This document shows positions 19,236 through 28,036 of a stretch of 64,000 nt of DNA, piece by piece. Location: positions 1 to 64,000 of the forward strand of contig JAJDAQ010000103.1 in NCBI GenBank assembly GCA_029261815.1, read 5' to 3'. Made by a program: the position numbers and the translations under genes. The notes below the pieces were generated by a model. That model was not told where the DNA came from, searched no databases, and was given only the letters and a program-made list of their open reading frames with translations. Source of the stretch: Deltaproteobacteria bacterium (GTDB lineage Bacteria; Myxococcota_A; UBA9160; UBA6930). Numbering within the stretch: position 1 is the stretch's first letter; the number at the start of each line of letters is the position of its first letter.

Positions 19236-20104
19236 AGCAGGCCGTACTCCTTCAACACGACCTGGAGGCGTTCCTTCGCGGGCTGGCTCATGGGCGTCAG
19301 GGGCAAGCGGAGTTCGTCGCTCACCATGCCGCGCAGGGCGAGCGCGGTCTTGACCGGAATCGGGTTCGTCTCGCAGAAGAGCACGTCGAAGATCGGACGA
19401 AGGTGGTAGTAGACCTCGCGCGCGCGAACCGGGTCGCCGGCGCGCCAGGCGCGAACCAGCGCGACCACGTCCGCGGGCACCAGGTTCGAACTCGTCGAGA
19501 TCACACCGTCGCCACCGAGGGCCAGTAGCGGCAGCACCGCCCAGTCGTCGCCCGACAACACGACGAAGTCTTCGGGGACCGCCGAGATCACGTCGGCGAC
19601 CTGGTTCATGTCGCCGCAGCTCTCCTTCACGCCGACTACCTGCTCGATCTCGGCCAGGCGCGCGAGGGTCTCGGGCAGGATGTTCGACGCGGTACGCCCG
19701 GGGATGTTGTAGGCCAGCAGCGGGAAGGCGGTTGCAGAGGCGACCGCGGCATAGTGTTCAACGATGCCCTGCTGGGTGGGCTTGTTGTAATACGGCGAGA
19801 TCAGCAGCGCGCCGTCGGCGCCTGCCTCCTTGGCGTGCTGGGTCAGCAGGATGGCTTCCTGCGTGGAGTTCGAGCCCGTTCCAGCGATGACGCGTACGCG
19901 ACCGCGCGCAGCCGCCACGACGACCTCGACCACGCGCGAGTGTTCGGCGTGGGAGAGCGTGGCGCTTTCGCCCGTTGAACCGCAGGGAACCAGACCATCG
20001 ACACCGGCCGAGATCTGCAACTCCACCAGTTCTTCGAGCGCGCGCTCGTCGACGGTGCCATCCCGGAACGGTGTGATCAGGGCCGTGAAGACGCCATCGA
20101 ACAT
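19232..20104 (-). CDS. dapA: 4-Hydroxy-tetrahydrodipicolinate synthase
   Basis: 290 residues. It condenses pyruvate with aspartate semialdehyde. Visible are GVFTALITPF, GSTGESATL, the tyrosine in LLISPYYNKP, and the Schiff-base lysine in VGVKES. ATG 20104 with an upstream AGGAGG is the right start; longer in-frame reading would run into dapF. Catalytic residues are complete, so this is the biosynthetic enzyme, unlike the paralogue at 5317-6411. Confidence 0.97.
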   Translation of the reverse strand: MFDGVFTALITPFRDGTVDERALEELVELQISAGVDGLVPCGSTGESATLSHAEHSRVVEVVVAAARGRVRVIAGTGSNSTQEAILLTQHAKEAGADGALLISPYYNKPTQQGIVEHYAAVASATAFPLLAYNIPGRTASNILPETLARLAEIEQVVGVKESCGDMNQVADVISAVPEDFVVLSGDDWAVLPLLALGGDGVISTSSNLVPADVVALVRAWRAGDPVRAREVYYHLRPIFDVLFCETNPIPVKTALALRGMVSDELRLPLTPMSQPAKERLQVVLKEYGLL

Positions 20105-20115
20105 GTCCGCTCCTC

Positions 20116-20973
20116 CTAGACTTCGATTGTGCCGGAAAAGACCGTGGTCGCAGGTCCGGTCATGAAGACGCTGTTGTCGCCACCGGCCCAGGCGATCTGC
20201 AGGTCGCCGCCGCGCAACTCGATGCGAACGTCGCGGTCCACGGCGTCGCGCAGCATCGCCGACACGGCAACCGCGCACGCGCCACTGCCACACGCCAGTG
20301 TCTCGCCGGTGCCGCGCTCGAAGGTGCGTTGGCGCAAGTGGGTGCGACTCACCACCTCGACGAATTCCACGTTCACCTTGTTCGGGAAGGCTTCGTGGCA
20401 CTCCATGGCCGGTCCGAAGCGCTCGACCGGAAAGCCGTCGACGTCGTCCACGATGGTGACGCAGTGCGGATTGCCCATGGACACGGCCGACACCGACAGG
20501 GTTTCGCCTAACACCGTGAGGGGAACGTCGAGGACCGGTCCGTCACTGGCGGCGTCGCCCAGTGTCGTCGGAATCTTCGCGGGCGCGAGAACCGGCGGCC
20601 CCATGTCGACGACTATGCGTGCTTCGAGGCCCTCGCCGCCTGCCCAGCGCGGGATGACGACGCCGGACAGCGTCTCTACCCGGACCTCGTCGGCGGTCGT
20701 ATGGCCGGCGTCGCGCAGGTACTTGTAGAACGCGCGGATTCCATTCGCGCACATCTCGACCTGCGTGCCGTCGGCGTTGAAGATCTGCATGCGGAAGTCG
20801 GCATCGCCGCTGGCTTCGCGCACGACCAGCATCTGGTCGAACCCGACGCCGAAATGACGGTCCGCGATGAAGGACGCGATCGGCACGAGATCCGGCAGCG
20901 AGTCCCGGATGCCGTCAAGCACGACGAAGTCGTTGCCCGCACCGTGCATCTTGGTGAAGGAAAGCGCGGTCAC
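20116..20973 (-). CDS. dapF: Diaminopimelate epimerase
   Basis: 285 residues. It interconverts LL- and meso-diaminopimelate. Both catalytic cysteines are in place: ADGTQVEMCANGIR and GTGETLACGSGAC. The N-terminus FTKMHGAGNDFVV is canonical. The GTG start overlaps the stop of the tiny lptM gene (GTGA), and dapA follows after 11 bp. Confidence 0.97.
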   Translation of the reverse strand: MTALSFTKMHGAGNDFVVLDGIRDSLPDLVPIASFIADRHFGVGFDQMLVVREASGDADFRMQIFNADGTQVEMCANGIRAFYKYLRDAGHTTADEVRVETLSGVVIPRWAGGEGLEARIVVDMGPPVLAPAKIPTTLGDAASDGPVLDVPLTVLGETLSVSAVSMGNPHCVTIVDDVDGFPVERFGPAMECHEAFPNKVNVEFVEVVSRTHLRQRTFERGTGETLACGSGACAVAVSAMLRDAVDRDVRIELRGGDLQIAWAGGDNSVFMTGPATTVFSGTIEV

Positions 20974-21083
20974 GCGCTTTGCTCAGCGGGTTCCGGCCGG
21001 ACCGGCGGTCCGTACTTGCCGCAAGCGGAGACGCCAGCGGCGAGCGCGATGAGCAGGGCAAGGGCGACGAGCGTTCGGTGCAT
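20970..21083 (-). CDS. lptM: LptM (YifL)-like small lipoprotein
   Basis: Only 37 residues. A hydrophobic signal peptide ends in lipobox VSAC, then GKYGPPVRPEPAEQSA. The C-G-x-x-G-P signature after the lipid cysteine is that of LptM, which helps assemble LptD in the outer membrane. It shares one base with the argH stop (TGATG) and four with the dapF start. In many proteobacteria lptM precedes lysA-dapF; here lysA is absent between them. Confidence 0.85.
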   Translation of the reverse strand: MHRTLVALALLIALAAGVSACGKYGPPVRPEPAEQSA

Positions 21084-22519
21084 CACGAATTCTCCGCGGC
21101 GAGCGCAGCACGCTCGCTCGCAAGCGTGTCGGTGGCGACGGCGAGGGCTTCCTCGACGCGTGCTCGTGCAGTTCCGCCGGGCAGCGACCGCTCCTCGAGG
21201 GCTCGCTCGAGCGATAGCAGCTGGTCAGCGCCGGCCGGGAAAGCGGGCGAGAACGCCTGGAGGTCCGCGTGGCTCAGGCTGCGCAGATCGATGTCCTTCT
21301 CGACGCAGTGGGCCACGATGCGCCCGACCGCCTCGTGCGCTTCGCGGAAGGGAACACCTTCGCGTACCAGGGCCTCGGCGAGGTCGGTAGCCAGCAGCAT
21401 CGGGTCCTGGGCGGCTTCGCCCATGCGTTCGACATTGACCCGCAGGGTCGCGAGCGACCCCGCCATCACTTCAAGGCAGTCGCCCAACGTGCGCGCGGAA
21501 TCGAAGATCGGTTCCTTGTCTTCCTGCAGGTCACGGTTGTACGTGAGCGGCAGTCCCTTCACCGACATCAGAAGCGACACGAGGTTGCCGACGACGCGTC
21601 CGCTCTTGCCGCGCACGATCTCGGGGACGTCGGGGTTCTTTTTCTGCGGCATCAAGCTCGAGCCCGTCGAATAGGCATCCGCCAGTTCGACGAAGCCGAA
21701 CTCGGACGAGGACCACATCACCAGTTCCTCGGCCATGCGCGAGAGGTGGATCATGCAGATGGCGGCGGCCGACAGGAACTCGAGCGCGGCGTCCCGGGAG
21801 GCCACGGTGTCCATGCTGTTGGTGGTGGGCCCGTCGAAGCCCAATGCCGCGGCAGTCTGATCGCGATCGAGCGGAAGTGTGGAACCCGCGATGGCGCCGG
21901 CCCCGAGCGGACAAAGCGAGAGCCGCGCGTCGAGGTCCGTGAACCGACCCGCATCCCGCGTGAGCATCTGCTCGTAGGCGTGCCAGTGGTGGGCCAGGCG
22001 CACGGGTTGGGCGCGCTGGAGATGGGTGTAGCCCGGCAGCACCGTGCCGACGTGTTCCTGGGCGCGTTCGATCAAGACGCCGCGCAACGTGGCGATGCCG
22101 CGGCGGGCCGCCCGCGCCGCATCGCGCAGGTAGAGCGCCAGATCGGTCGCGACCTGATCGTTTCGGCTGCGCCCCGTGTGGAGGCGTCCGGCCACGGCGC
22201 CGATGCGCTGGGTCAGGCGCGCCTCGACATTCATGTGGATGTCTTCGAGTGCCGGGTCGAAGTCGAAGGTGCCGGCCTCGATGTCGCGGCCGATTTCTTC
22301 GAGACCGGCGACGATCGTGTCCACGTCGCCGCTCGGAATGATGCCCGTGTCACCCAGCATGCGCGCGTGGGCGACCGAACCGCGCAGGTCATAGCGCGCG
22401 AGCGCCTGATCAAAAGCGATCGAGGCGCTGAACCGCTCCACCGTGGGGTCCGTCGCTTCGGAGAAGCGGCCGCCCCAGAGCTTTGCGGCCGGCGGGTTGC
22501 GGCGCTCTTCCGTCGACAT
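21083..22519 (-). CDS. argH: Argininosuccinate lyase
   Basis: 478 residues. Last step of arginine synthesis, releasing fumarate. It has LWGGRFSE at the start, TGRSRNDQVATD, the HLQRAQP loop with the general-acid histidine, and the superfamily signature GSSLMPQKKNPD. It heads the operon running leftward through lptM and the dap genes, so arginine and lysine synthesis are transcribed together. It is divergent from mrcB with a 123-bp gap in which no promoter is evident. Confidence 0.97.
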   Translation of the reverse strand: MSTEERRNPPAAKLWGGRFSEATDPTVERFSASIAFDQALARYDLRGSVAHARMLGDTGIIPSGDVDTIVAGLEEIGRDIEAGTFDFDPALEDIHMNVEARLTQRIGAVAGRLHTGRSRNDQVATDLALYLRDAARAARRGIATLRGVLIERAQEHVGTVLPGYTHLQRAQPVRLAHHWHAYEQMLTRDAGRFTDLDARLSLCPLGAGAIAGSTLPLDRDQTAAALGFDGPTTNSMDTVASRDAALEFLSAAAICMIHLSRMAEELVMWSSSEFGFVELADAYSTGSSLMPQKKNPDVPEIVRGKSGRVVGNLVSLLMSVKGLPLTYNRDLQEDKEPIFDSARTLGDCLEVMAGSLATLRVNVERMGEAAQDPMLLATDLAEALVREGVPFREAHEAVGRIVAHCVEKDIDLRSLSHADLQAFSPAFPAGADQLLSLERALEERSLPGGTARARVEEALAVATDTLASERAALAAENS

Positions 22520-22642
22520 GGGGTGAATCTCCGCGATCCCCCGGTTCGACGCAACCGCCGACGGCCTGCGTGCGCGCCGTCACCGGCGGGAACGCGCTGG
22601 ACGCCGCAGACGTCTGTGTCAGGCTAGGAAGCGGGGGACGAG

Positions 22643-25090
22643 GTGGCGACACAGCGCAAAGGGAGCGCAGGCCGTCGGAAGGCGGCCGGCCGGGGCCGTG
22701 CGTCCGGCGCGCAGCGTGGCGGCGGCGCCTCGCGTAGGGGCCCCAAGCCTCGCCGGCGCGGGTTCATCCGCGTGCTCTGGCGTGTGATGGGGTTGTCCCT
22801 GTTCGTGGTCGGCATTGTTGGCGGCTTCGCGACGGCGCGTCATTTCATGCAGATGGACGCCATCGTCACCGAGCGTTTCGAGGGCCGACTCTTCCGGGTC
22901 CCCTCGAAGGTGATGTCGGCGCCCACCATTCTCTACCCGGGTCTGGACTGGAAGCAGGTGGATCTGCGCGGAACCTTGCGGCGGCTCGGGTACCGCGACT
23001 CGCCGTCCGCCCAGGGCCTGGCACTCGGGCGGACGCATTGGCGTCCGACGCGGCTGACCCTGCACCGCCGTCCCTTCGACCATCCGAGCCGGGCAGAACC
23101 GGCCCGCGTCATCTCGCTCCATCTCGACGGCCCCGTGATCACCTCGATCCGAGACGCCCAGACGCGGCGCGAGGTCGGCGCCGTCTTCCTCGAGCCCGAG
23201 CTGGTCGGCTCCTATTACGGACCCGACCACGAGCAGCGCGAGCTGGTGAAGCTCGAAGACGTCCCGCCCCATCTGACGGGCGCCATTCTTTCCGTCGAAG
23301 ACCAGCGCTTCATGGAGCATGTCGGAATCGACTGGAAGCGGATCGGCGGGGCGTTGCTGGCCAACCTGAGAGCCGGTGGAATCGCACAGGGGGGAAGTAC
23401 CCTCACCCAGCAGTTGGCCAAGAACTTCTTCCTGACGCCCGAGCGCAAGATCTGGCGCAAGATCCAGGAAGCGACGATGGCCGTGATCATGGAGGCCCGA
23501 TACAGCAAGGAGCTGATTCTCGAGGCCTACCTCAACGAGATCTACATGGGCCAGCGCGGGGGCACGGCCGTCCACGGGGTGGGCGAAGCCGCGCACTTCT
23601 ATTTCGGGCGGCGCACCCAGGACCTCGCGGTACACGAATCGGCGCTATTGGCCGCGCTCATCCAGAGCCCGAACGCGCTCTCGCCGCACCGCCAACCCGA
23701 TCGTGCGCACAAGCGTCGCGATCTGGTGCTCCAGCTAATGCGCGAACAGGGTCGCATTTCCGATGGAACGTATCAGCGCGCGATCTCCCAGCCGTTGCGC
23801 GTGGCTGCGGTGACGCCGGAGCCACGCGAAGGCCGCTATTTCCTCGATGCACTCCAACGCCAGCTGCCCGATTTCTATGACGGGGCCATCCTTTCGGCCG
23901 AAGGTCTGCAGATCTACTCGACCTTGGACCTGCGGCTTCAGCGGGCGGCGAGTGCCGCGCTCGTCCAGGAACTGGAGCGGCTCGAGAAGGCGCACGCCTC
24001 GCTGGCCCCCAAGGGGGGCGAGAAACTACAGGGGTGCTTGGTGGCCCTACGCCCGCAAACGGGCGAGGTCCTCGCGCTCGTCGGCGGCCGCTCATACGCC
24101 GAGAGCCAGTTCGACCGCTGCAGCCAGGCGCGCCGCCCGGCCGGCAGCGTATTCAAGCCCTTCGTCTACATCGCCGCGCTCCAGTCGGGCGAGCTGACCC
24201 TGGGCGATTGGCTCGATGACGACGCCCTCGAGGTCAAGGTCCCCGGCGGTACCTGGAAGCCGCGAAACTTCGATCGCAAGTTTCACGGCCGCGTTCCGGT
24301 GCGCACTGCCCTCGAGAAGTCGTACAACGTTGCCGCCGCTCGGCTTGGCCAACGGGTGGGCGTCGATCGGATCGTCAAGACCGCGCGCTCGCTCGGCATC
24401 GAGAGCCCACTTCCCAAGGTGCCGAGTCTGGCGATCGGGGCCGCGGACCTGTCGCCGCTCGAAGTTGCACGCGCCTACGCCACGCTGGCCAACGGCGGCA
24501 TTCGTCCCCGCATCCGGACGTTCGAGGACGTCGTGGACCCCGCGGGTGGAACGGTCGAACGGCAGGCCATCAACTTCGACCGCGTGCTGGACGCTGGCAC
24601 CGCCTACCTGGCGACGTCCCTGCTGGAAGGGGTGGTCGATCGCGGCACCGCGGCCTCGCTGCGCCGGCGTGGTCTGGAAGGTGCGATCGCTGGAAAGACA
24701 GGGACCTCGAACGACTACAACGACGCCTGGTTCGTGGGCTTCACGCCGGAACTGGTCGTCGCCGTCTGGGTCGGCTTCGACACGCCCCGGAACCTGGGAC
24801 TGTCATCGAGCACGGTCGCCCTTCCGGTCTGGTCGCGTTTCATCAAGGACATCACCGGAGGTCGCATCCGAGGGCAATTCCTGCGCCCGGCAGAAGTCGT
24901 GGAACTCGAGATCCATCCCGAGACCGGCGCGTTGGCGCTGGCCGGCTGCCCGCAACGGCGCACGGAGTTCTATGTTCGGGGTACGGAGCCAGCGCAGACT
25001 TGTCCAGAATGGGGCCGTTCCCCGAGTCGGGAGCGAGATGGCAGCGGGTTCTTCGATCGCTTCTTCGACGGCTTGTTTGGAGAACCTTGA
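22643..25090 (+). CDS. mrcB: Bifunctional penicillin-binding protein 1B
   Basis: 815 residues, class A PBP. A basic N-terminal tail and one transmembrane helix (LFVVGIVGGFATA) precede a UB2H-like region around residues 85-165. The glycosyltransferase domain follows with SVEDQRFMEHVGID (catalytic Glu) and GGSTLTQQLAKN. The transpeptidase has SVFK, SYN and KTGTSND in order. UB2H marks it as the PBP1b type, usually activated by a lipoprotein such as LpoB; the lipoprotein gene that overlaps its stop is a possible, unproven partner. GTG start with a G-rich Shine-Dalgarno. Confidence 0.93.
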   Translation: MATQRKGSAGRRKAAGRGRASGAQRGGGASRRGPKPRRRGFIRVLWRVMGLSLFVVGIVGGFATARHFMQMDAIVTERFEGRLFRVPSKVMSAPTILYPGLDWKQVDLRGTLRRLGYRDSPSAQGLALGRTHWRPTRLTLHRRPFDHPSRAEPARVISLHLDGPVITSIRDAQTRREVGAVFLEPELVGSYYGPDHEQRELVKLEDVPPHLTGAILSVEDQRFMEHVGIDWKRIGGALLANLRAGGIAQGGSTLTQQLAKNFFLTPERKIWRKIQEATMAVIMEARYSKELILEAYLNEIYMGQRGGTAVHGVGEAAHFYFGRRTQDLAVHESALLAALIQSPNALSPHRQPDRAHKRRDLVLQLMREQGRISDGTYQRAISQPLRVAAVTPEPREGRYFLDALQRQLPDFYDGAILSAEGLQIYSTLDLRLQRAASAALVQELERLEKAHASLAPKGGEKLQGCLVALRPQTGEVLALVGGRSYAESQFDRCSQARRPAGSVFKPFVYIAALQSGELTLGDWLDDDALEVKVPGGTWKPRNFDRKFHGRVPVRTALEKSYNVAAARLGQRVGVDRIVKTARSLGIESPLPKVPSLAIGAADLSPLEVARAYATLANGGIRPRIRTFEDVVDPAGGTVERQAINFDRVLDAGTAYLATSLLEGVVDRGTAASLRRRGLEGAIAGKTGTSNDYNDAWFVGFTPELVVAVWVGFDTPRNLGLSSSTVALPVWSRFIKDITGGRIRGQFLRPAEVVELEIHPETGALALAGCPQRRTEFYVRGTEPAQTCPEWGRSPSRERDGSGFFDRFFDGLFGEP

Positions 25091-25599
25091 TGCGTCCGCT
25101 CATGACGATGGTGTTTGCCTTGCTCCTCGGGATCACCGGATGCGCTTCCGCGCGCCCGGTCGTACAGACGCCCGGCGGGGACATGACGGCTTTGCGGGTC
25201 TCCGAGTGGAGCACCCGGGGTGATGCCCAACGGCGAGCGTCGACCCGTATGGTGCTCGAAGGACTCGACGTCAGCGACTACGGACGAGAAGCCGAGGCCG
25301 TGGCTGGCTTCGAGCGCGCGATCCAGGTCGACCCCAGCAACCCGCTCGCGTATCTCGCCTACGCGCGTCATGAGGCCTTTCACGGTGACCCGGCGCGTGC
25401 GTTGCAGTTCCTGGACAAGGCCGAAGCCACGTTCGGGCGCTCAGCCGAGGGCATGCACGTCCTTCCTCACCTGCGGGGCCTCCGCGGCGTCGCGCTCAAA
25501 CGGCTCCGCCGCGCCGGTGGAACTGAACTGGTCGAAGCGGCCAGGCGCGAAGCCAGCGTCTGGACCGATGGTCGCCTCGACGCTGCAGAGCTCCGGTGA
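25090..25599 (+). CDS. TPR-like lipoprotein
   Basis: 169 residues. The start ATG shares a base with the mrcB stop (TGATG). The signal peptide ends in lipobox ITGC. The mature part has one or two TPR-like helices: EAVAGFERAIQVDPSNPLAYLAYA and ARALQFLDKAEA. Translational coupling to the class A PBP suggests an envelope role, perhaps as an activator or scaffold. It is not a recognisable LpoB homologue by motif. Confidence 0.75.
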   Translation: MRPLMTMVFALLLGITGCASARPVVQTPGGDMTALRVSEWSTRGDAQRRASTRMVLEGLDVSDYGREAEAVAGFERAIQVDPSNPLAYLAYARHEAFHGDPARALQFLDKAEATFGRSAEGMHVLPHLRGLRGVALKRLRRAGGTELVEAARREASVWTDGRLDAAELR

Positions 25600-25615
25600 T
25601 AGCCTCGGCCGCCTT

Positions 25616-26206
25616 ATGAGCCCCAACCTCCGGCTCTTCGCCGCAATCTCCGCCACGTGTTTCCTGCTCGACCAGGGCTCGAAGCAGTGGGTGATGACGA
25701 ACATTGCGCCGTACGGATCGATCGAGGTCATGAGCGACCTCTTCTACCTGACGCACGTGCGGAATCCTGGCGCGGCATTCAGCATGTTTGCGAATGCGTC
25801 TGATGACTTCCGTCGGTTTTTCTTCGTGGGTGTCGGCGGACTCGCGATTGCAATGATCGTGTCATTTTTCCGCAGTCTCTCCCCAGGGGATCGACTCGCT
25901 GCCGGCGCATTGGGTTCGATTCTTGGTGGCGCGCTCGGCAACCTCTTCGATCGCGTGTTCCGAGGGGAAGAGTTTTTCCTTGGCGGCGTCGTCGACTGGT
26001 TGCACGTGCGACTCTGGACGGGCGGTTCGTTTCCCGACTTCAACTTCGCGGATTCGTTCATCATCATCGGTGTCGCGTTGCTCGTGTTCGAGTTGTTTAC
26101 AGCCGAGGGCGAACTCGACGCCGCAGGGTCGCCGCCTTCCGACGGTGACAAGACTGTTGAAGAAGACCACACTCCCCGAGGGAGTGACGGCGCGGCCCCC
26201 GCTTAG
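25616..26206 (+). CDS. lspA: Lipoprotein signal peptidase (signal peptidase II)
   Basis: 196 residues, four transmembrane helices. The catalytic aspartates are in GNLFDRV and FNFADSFI, and the conserved NPGAAFS loop is present. Its C-terminal tail after FELFTAEGEL is longer than usual and Gly/Asp-rich. It cleaves prolipoproteins, such as the one encoded just upstream. The ATG 25616 is 17 bp after that stop. Confidence 0.96.
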   Translation: MSPNLRLFAAISATCFLLDQGSKQWVMTNIAPYGSIEVMSDLFYLTHVRNPGAAFSMFANASDDFRRFFFVGVGGLAIAMIVSFFRSLSPGDRLAAGALGSILGGALGNLFDRVFRGEEFFLGGVVDWLHVRLWTGGSFPDFNFADSFIIIGVALLVFELFTAEGELDAAGSPPSDGDKTVEEDHTPRGSDGAAPA

Positions 26207-26299
26207 GGTTTCACTTCTACAGTCCTTTCAAGCACCTACACCGAAGAGTGTTAGGCGCTGAGATCGTCGAGAAAAGTGGTGATTAAAGGTCACTCTTTC

Positions 26300-26328
26300 T
26301 TGACAGTGGAACGCCCCACCGGTTTAAT
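26300..26328 (+). promoter_or_regulatory. Sigma-70-type promoter of the transaldolase-like gene
   Basis: -35 TTGACA (26300-26305), 17-bp spacer, -10 TTTAAT (26323-26328). Expected start is about 100 bp upstream of the ATG at 26436. This is the clearest housekeeping promoter in the window. Confidence 0.8.
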
Positions 26329-26435
26329 CCGAAACGCTGTTGCTCCTTCGCTGATGCGTTCTTGTTTCCCCCACCGACGCGCTTCCGATGCCTCATCACA
26401 AGCGCTGATTTCCGACGAGGACTAAGCCGCAAGCC

Positions 26436-27086
26436 ATGAAGTTCTTCATTGATACGGCAAGCCTCACGGAGATCCAGGAAGCCGCCGACCTCGGCCTGCT
26501 CGACGGTGTGACAACGAACCCGTCGCTGCTCGCGAAGGAAACCGGCGACTCGATGGAGATCTTCCGCGAGATCTGCAAGATCGTGGACGGTCCCGTCAGC
26601 GCCGAAGTCACCGCGCTCGATCACGAGGGCATGGTTCGCGAAGCCGAAATCCTTCGGAAGATCGCGGACAACATCGTGATCAAGATTCCGATGACGCTCG
26701 AAGGCTTGAAAGCGCTGAAGACGCTTTCGCGCGAAGGCGTCGAAACGAACTGCACGCTGATCTTCAACGCGACCCAGGCGTTGATGGCCGCGAAGGCCGG
26801 TGCCACGTACGCCTCGCCCTTCGTGGGTCGGCTCGACGACATTTCGGGCAACGGCATGTACCTGATCGAGCAGATCTGCACGATCTATCGAAACTACGGT
26901 CTCGATACGCAGGTGCTCGTTGCGAGCATTCGTCTCCCTGAACAGGTGACGCAAGCTGCGATGATTGGGGCACACGTGTCCACGATTCCGCCCAAGGTGA
27001 TGCGCCAGTTGGCAAGTCACCCGCTTACGGACATTGGCCTCGCCACGTTCATGGCCGATGTCGAGAAAATGAAGAACCGCACATAG
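26436..27086 (+). CDS. Fructose-6-phosphate aldolase / short transaldolase
   Basis: 216 residues, the short transaldolase (FSA/TalC/MipB) subfamily. The Schiff-base lysine is in NIVIKIPMT; the N-terminus [14 protein letters not shown] and [13 protein letters not shown] are canonical, as is FVGRLDDIS. It makes or cleaves C3-C3 sugar bonds in the pentose phosphate or related pathways. Sequence alone does not separate aldolase from transaldolase activity. Confidence 0.95.
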   Translation: MKFFIDTASLTEIQEAADLGLLDGVTTNPSLLAKETGDSMEIFREICKIVDGPVSAEVTALDHEGMVREAEILRKIADNIVIKIPMTLEGLKALKTLSREGVETNCTLIFNATQALMAAKAGATYASPFVGRLDDISGNGMYLIEQICTIYRNYGLDTQVLVASIRLPEQVTQAAMIGAHVSTIPPKVMRQLASHPLTDIGLATFMADVEKMKNRT

Positions 27087-27131
27087 CGCTGCTGCCAGAC
27101 GCGCCCGCGTCCGTGCCGGAGGTCCCCCCCT

Positions 27132-27917
27132 TTGCGCAGGTCCAAGAGCGACTACGTCATCCAGACCGTAGTCAATGCACTCCGTCTCCTCGAAGTCTTC
27201 CAGGAGGACGAAGTCTTCGGAGTCACGGAACTCTCCCGTCGACTCGATCTCCACAAGAACAACGTGTTCCGCTTATTGGCGACGTTGGAAGAGCGGGGAT
27301 ACGTCGAGCAGTGTGACGATGATCGCTACCGGCTCGGCACCGGTTGTCTCGAGCTGGGCCAGGCGTTCTCGCGAACCCGCAGTCTGGCGCGCCAGGCACG
27401 GCCCATCTTGGAAGAGCTGTGCGCAGCCACGGGCGAGACCATTCACCTCGGTGTATTGGCCGACTTCGAAGTCGTGCATCTCGACGGCGAGCAGCCCGAC
27501 CAGCTGGTGGTCACGCGTCTACGCAACGGCGGCCGGCTCCCGGCGCACTGCACCGCGCTCGGCAAGGTCCTGCTCGCGGCGCTGTCGCCGGCAGAACTCG
27601 AGCGGATCGACCGCGAGTACCTGTCCGAAGGCGGCCTGATCGGCGAGACGCCCGAGACGATCACCGATCGCGAAAAGTTCATCGAACACCTGCGCGCGGT
27701 TGCGGCCCAGGGCTGGGCGCTTGATCTCGAGGAATGCGAGCCCGGACTGGCCTGTATCGCGGCCCCGATCCATGATGCGGATGGCCACGTCATCGCTGCC
27801 CTCTCGCTGTCGGCGCCGACCTTACGCGCGAGCGAGGCCGTTCTCGTCGACCGGGTTTCCACCCAGGTCGTCGAAGCGGCGAACCGGCTGTCCCTCCGTC
27901 TCGGCTGGGCCGCCTGA
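27132..27917 (+). CDS. IclR-family transcriptional regulator
   Basis: 261 residues. An N-terminal winged helix (TELSRRLDLHKNNVFRLLATLEERGYVE) is followed by the IclR effector domain (HCTALGKVLLAAL, GWALDLEECEPGLACIAAPI, ALSLSAP). Such proteins respond to small carbon metabolites. TTG 27132 is preceded by GGAGG. It is the gene before an acyl-CoA dehydrogenase, a plausible target. Confidence 0.92.
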   Translation: MRRSKSDYVIQTVVNALRLLEVFQEDEVFGVTELSRRLDLHKNNVFRLLATLEERGYVEQCDDDRYRLGTGCLELGQAFSRTRSLARQARPILEELCAATGETIHLGVLADFEVVHLDGEQPDQLVVTRLRNGGRLPAHCTALGKVLLAALSPAELERIDREYLSEGGLIGETPETITDREKFIEHLRAVAAQGWALDLEECEPGLACIAAPIHDADGHVIAALSLSAPTLRASEAVLVDRVSTQVVEAANRLSLRLGWAA

Positions 27918-27938
27918 CACCGGCCGGCGGTACCCGTC

Positions 27939-28033
27939 TCTGACCCCCTACCGGCATCCCCATTCGCTGGGGAGTTGCTATGGTCGGCGCCCGCAAATGC
28001 CCGGATTCACTGGGAAAATGACTGGGGGTCAGA
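27939..28033 (+). repeat. Distant 10-bp inverted repeat flanking the acyl-CoA dehydrogenase leader
   Basis: TCTGACCCCC at 27939-27948 is exactly complementary to GGGGGTCAGA at 28024-28033, ending 3 bases before the ATG at 28037. The second arm covers the ribosome-binding region, so the pair could mask initiation in the RNA. It could also be a 95-bp miniature element with terminal inverted repeats. A smaller hairpin (CCCCA/TGGGG) lies inside. Confidence 0.6.
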
Positions 28034-28036
28034 TTC

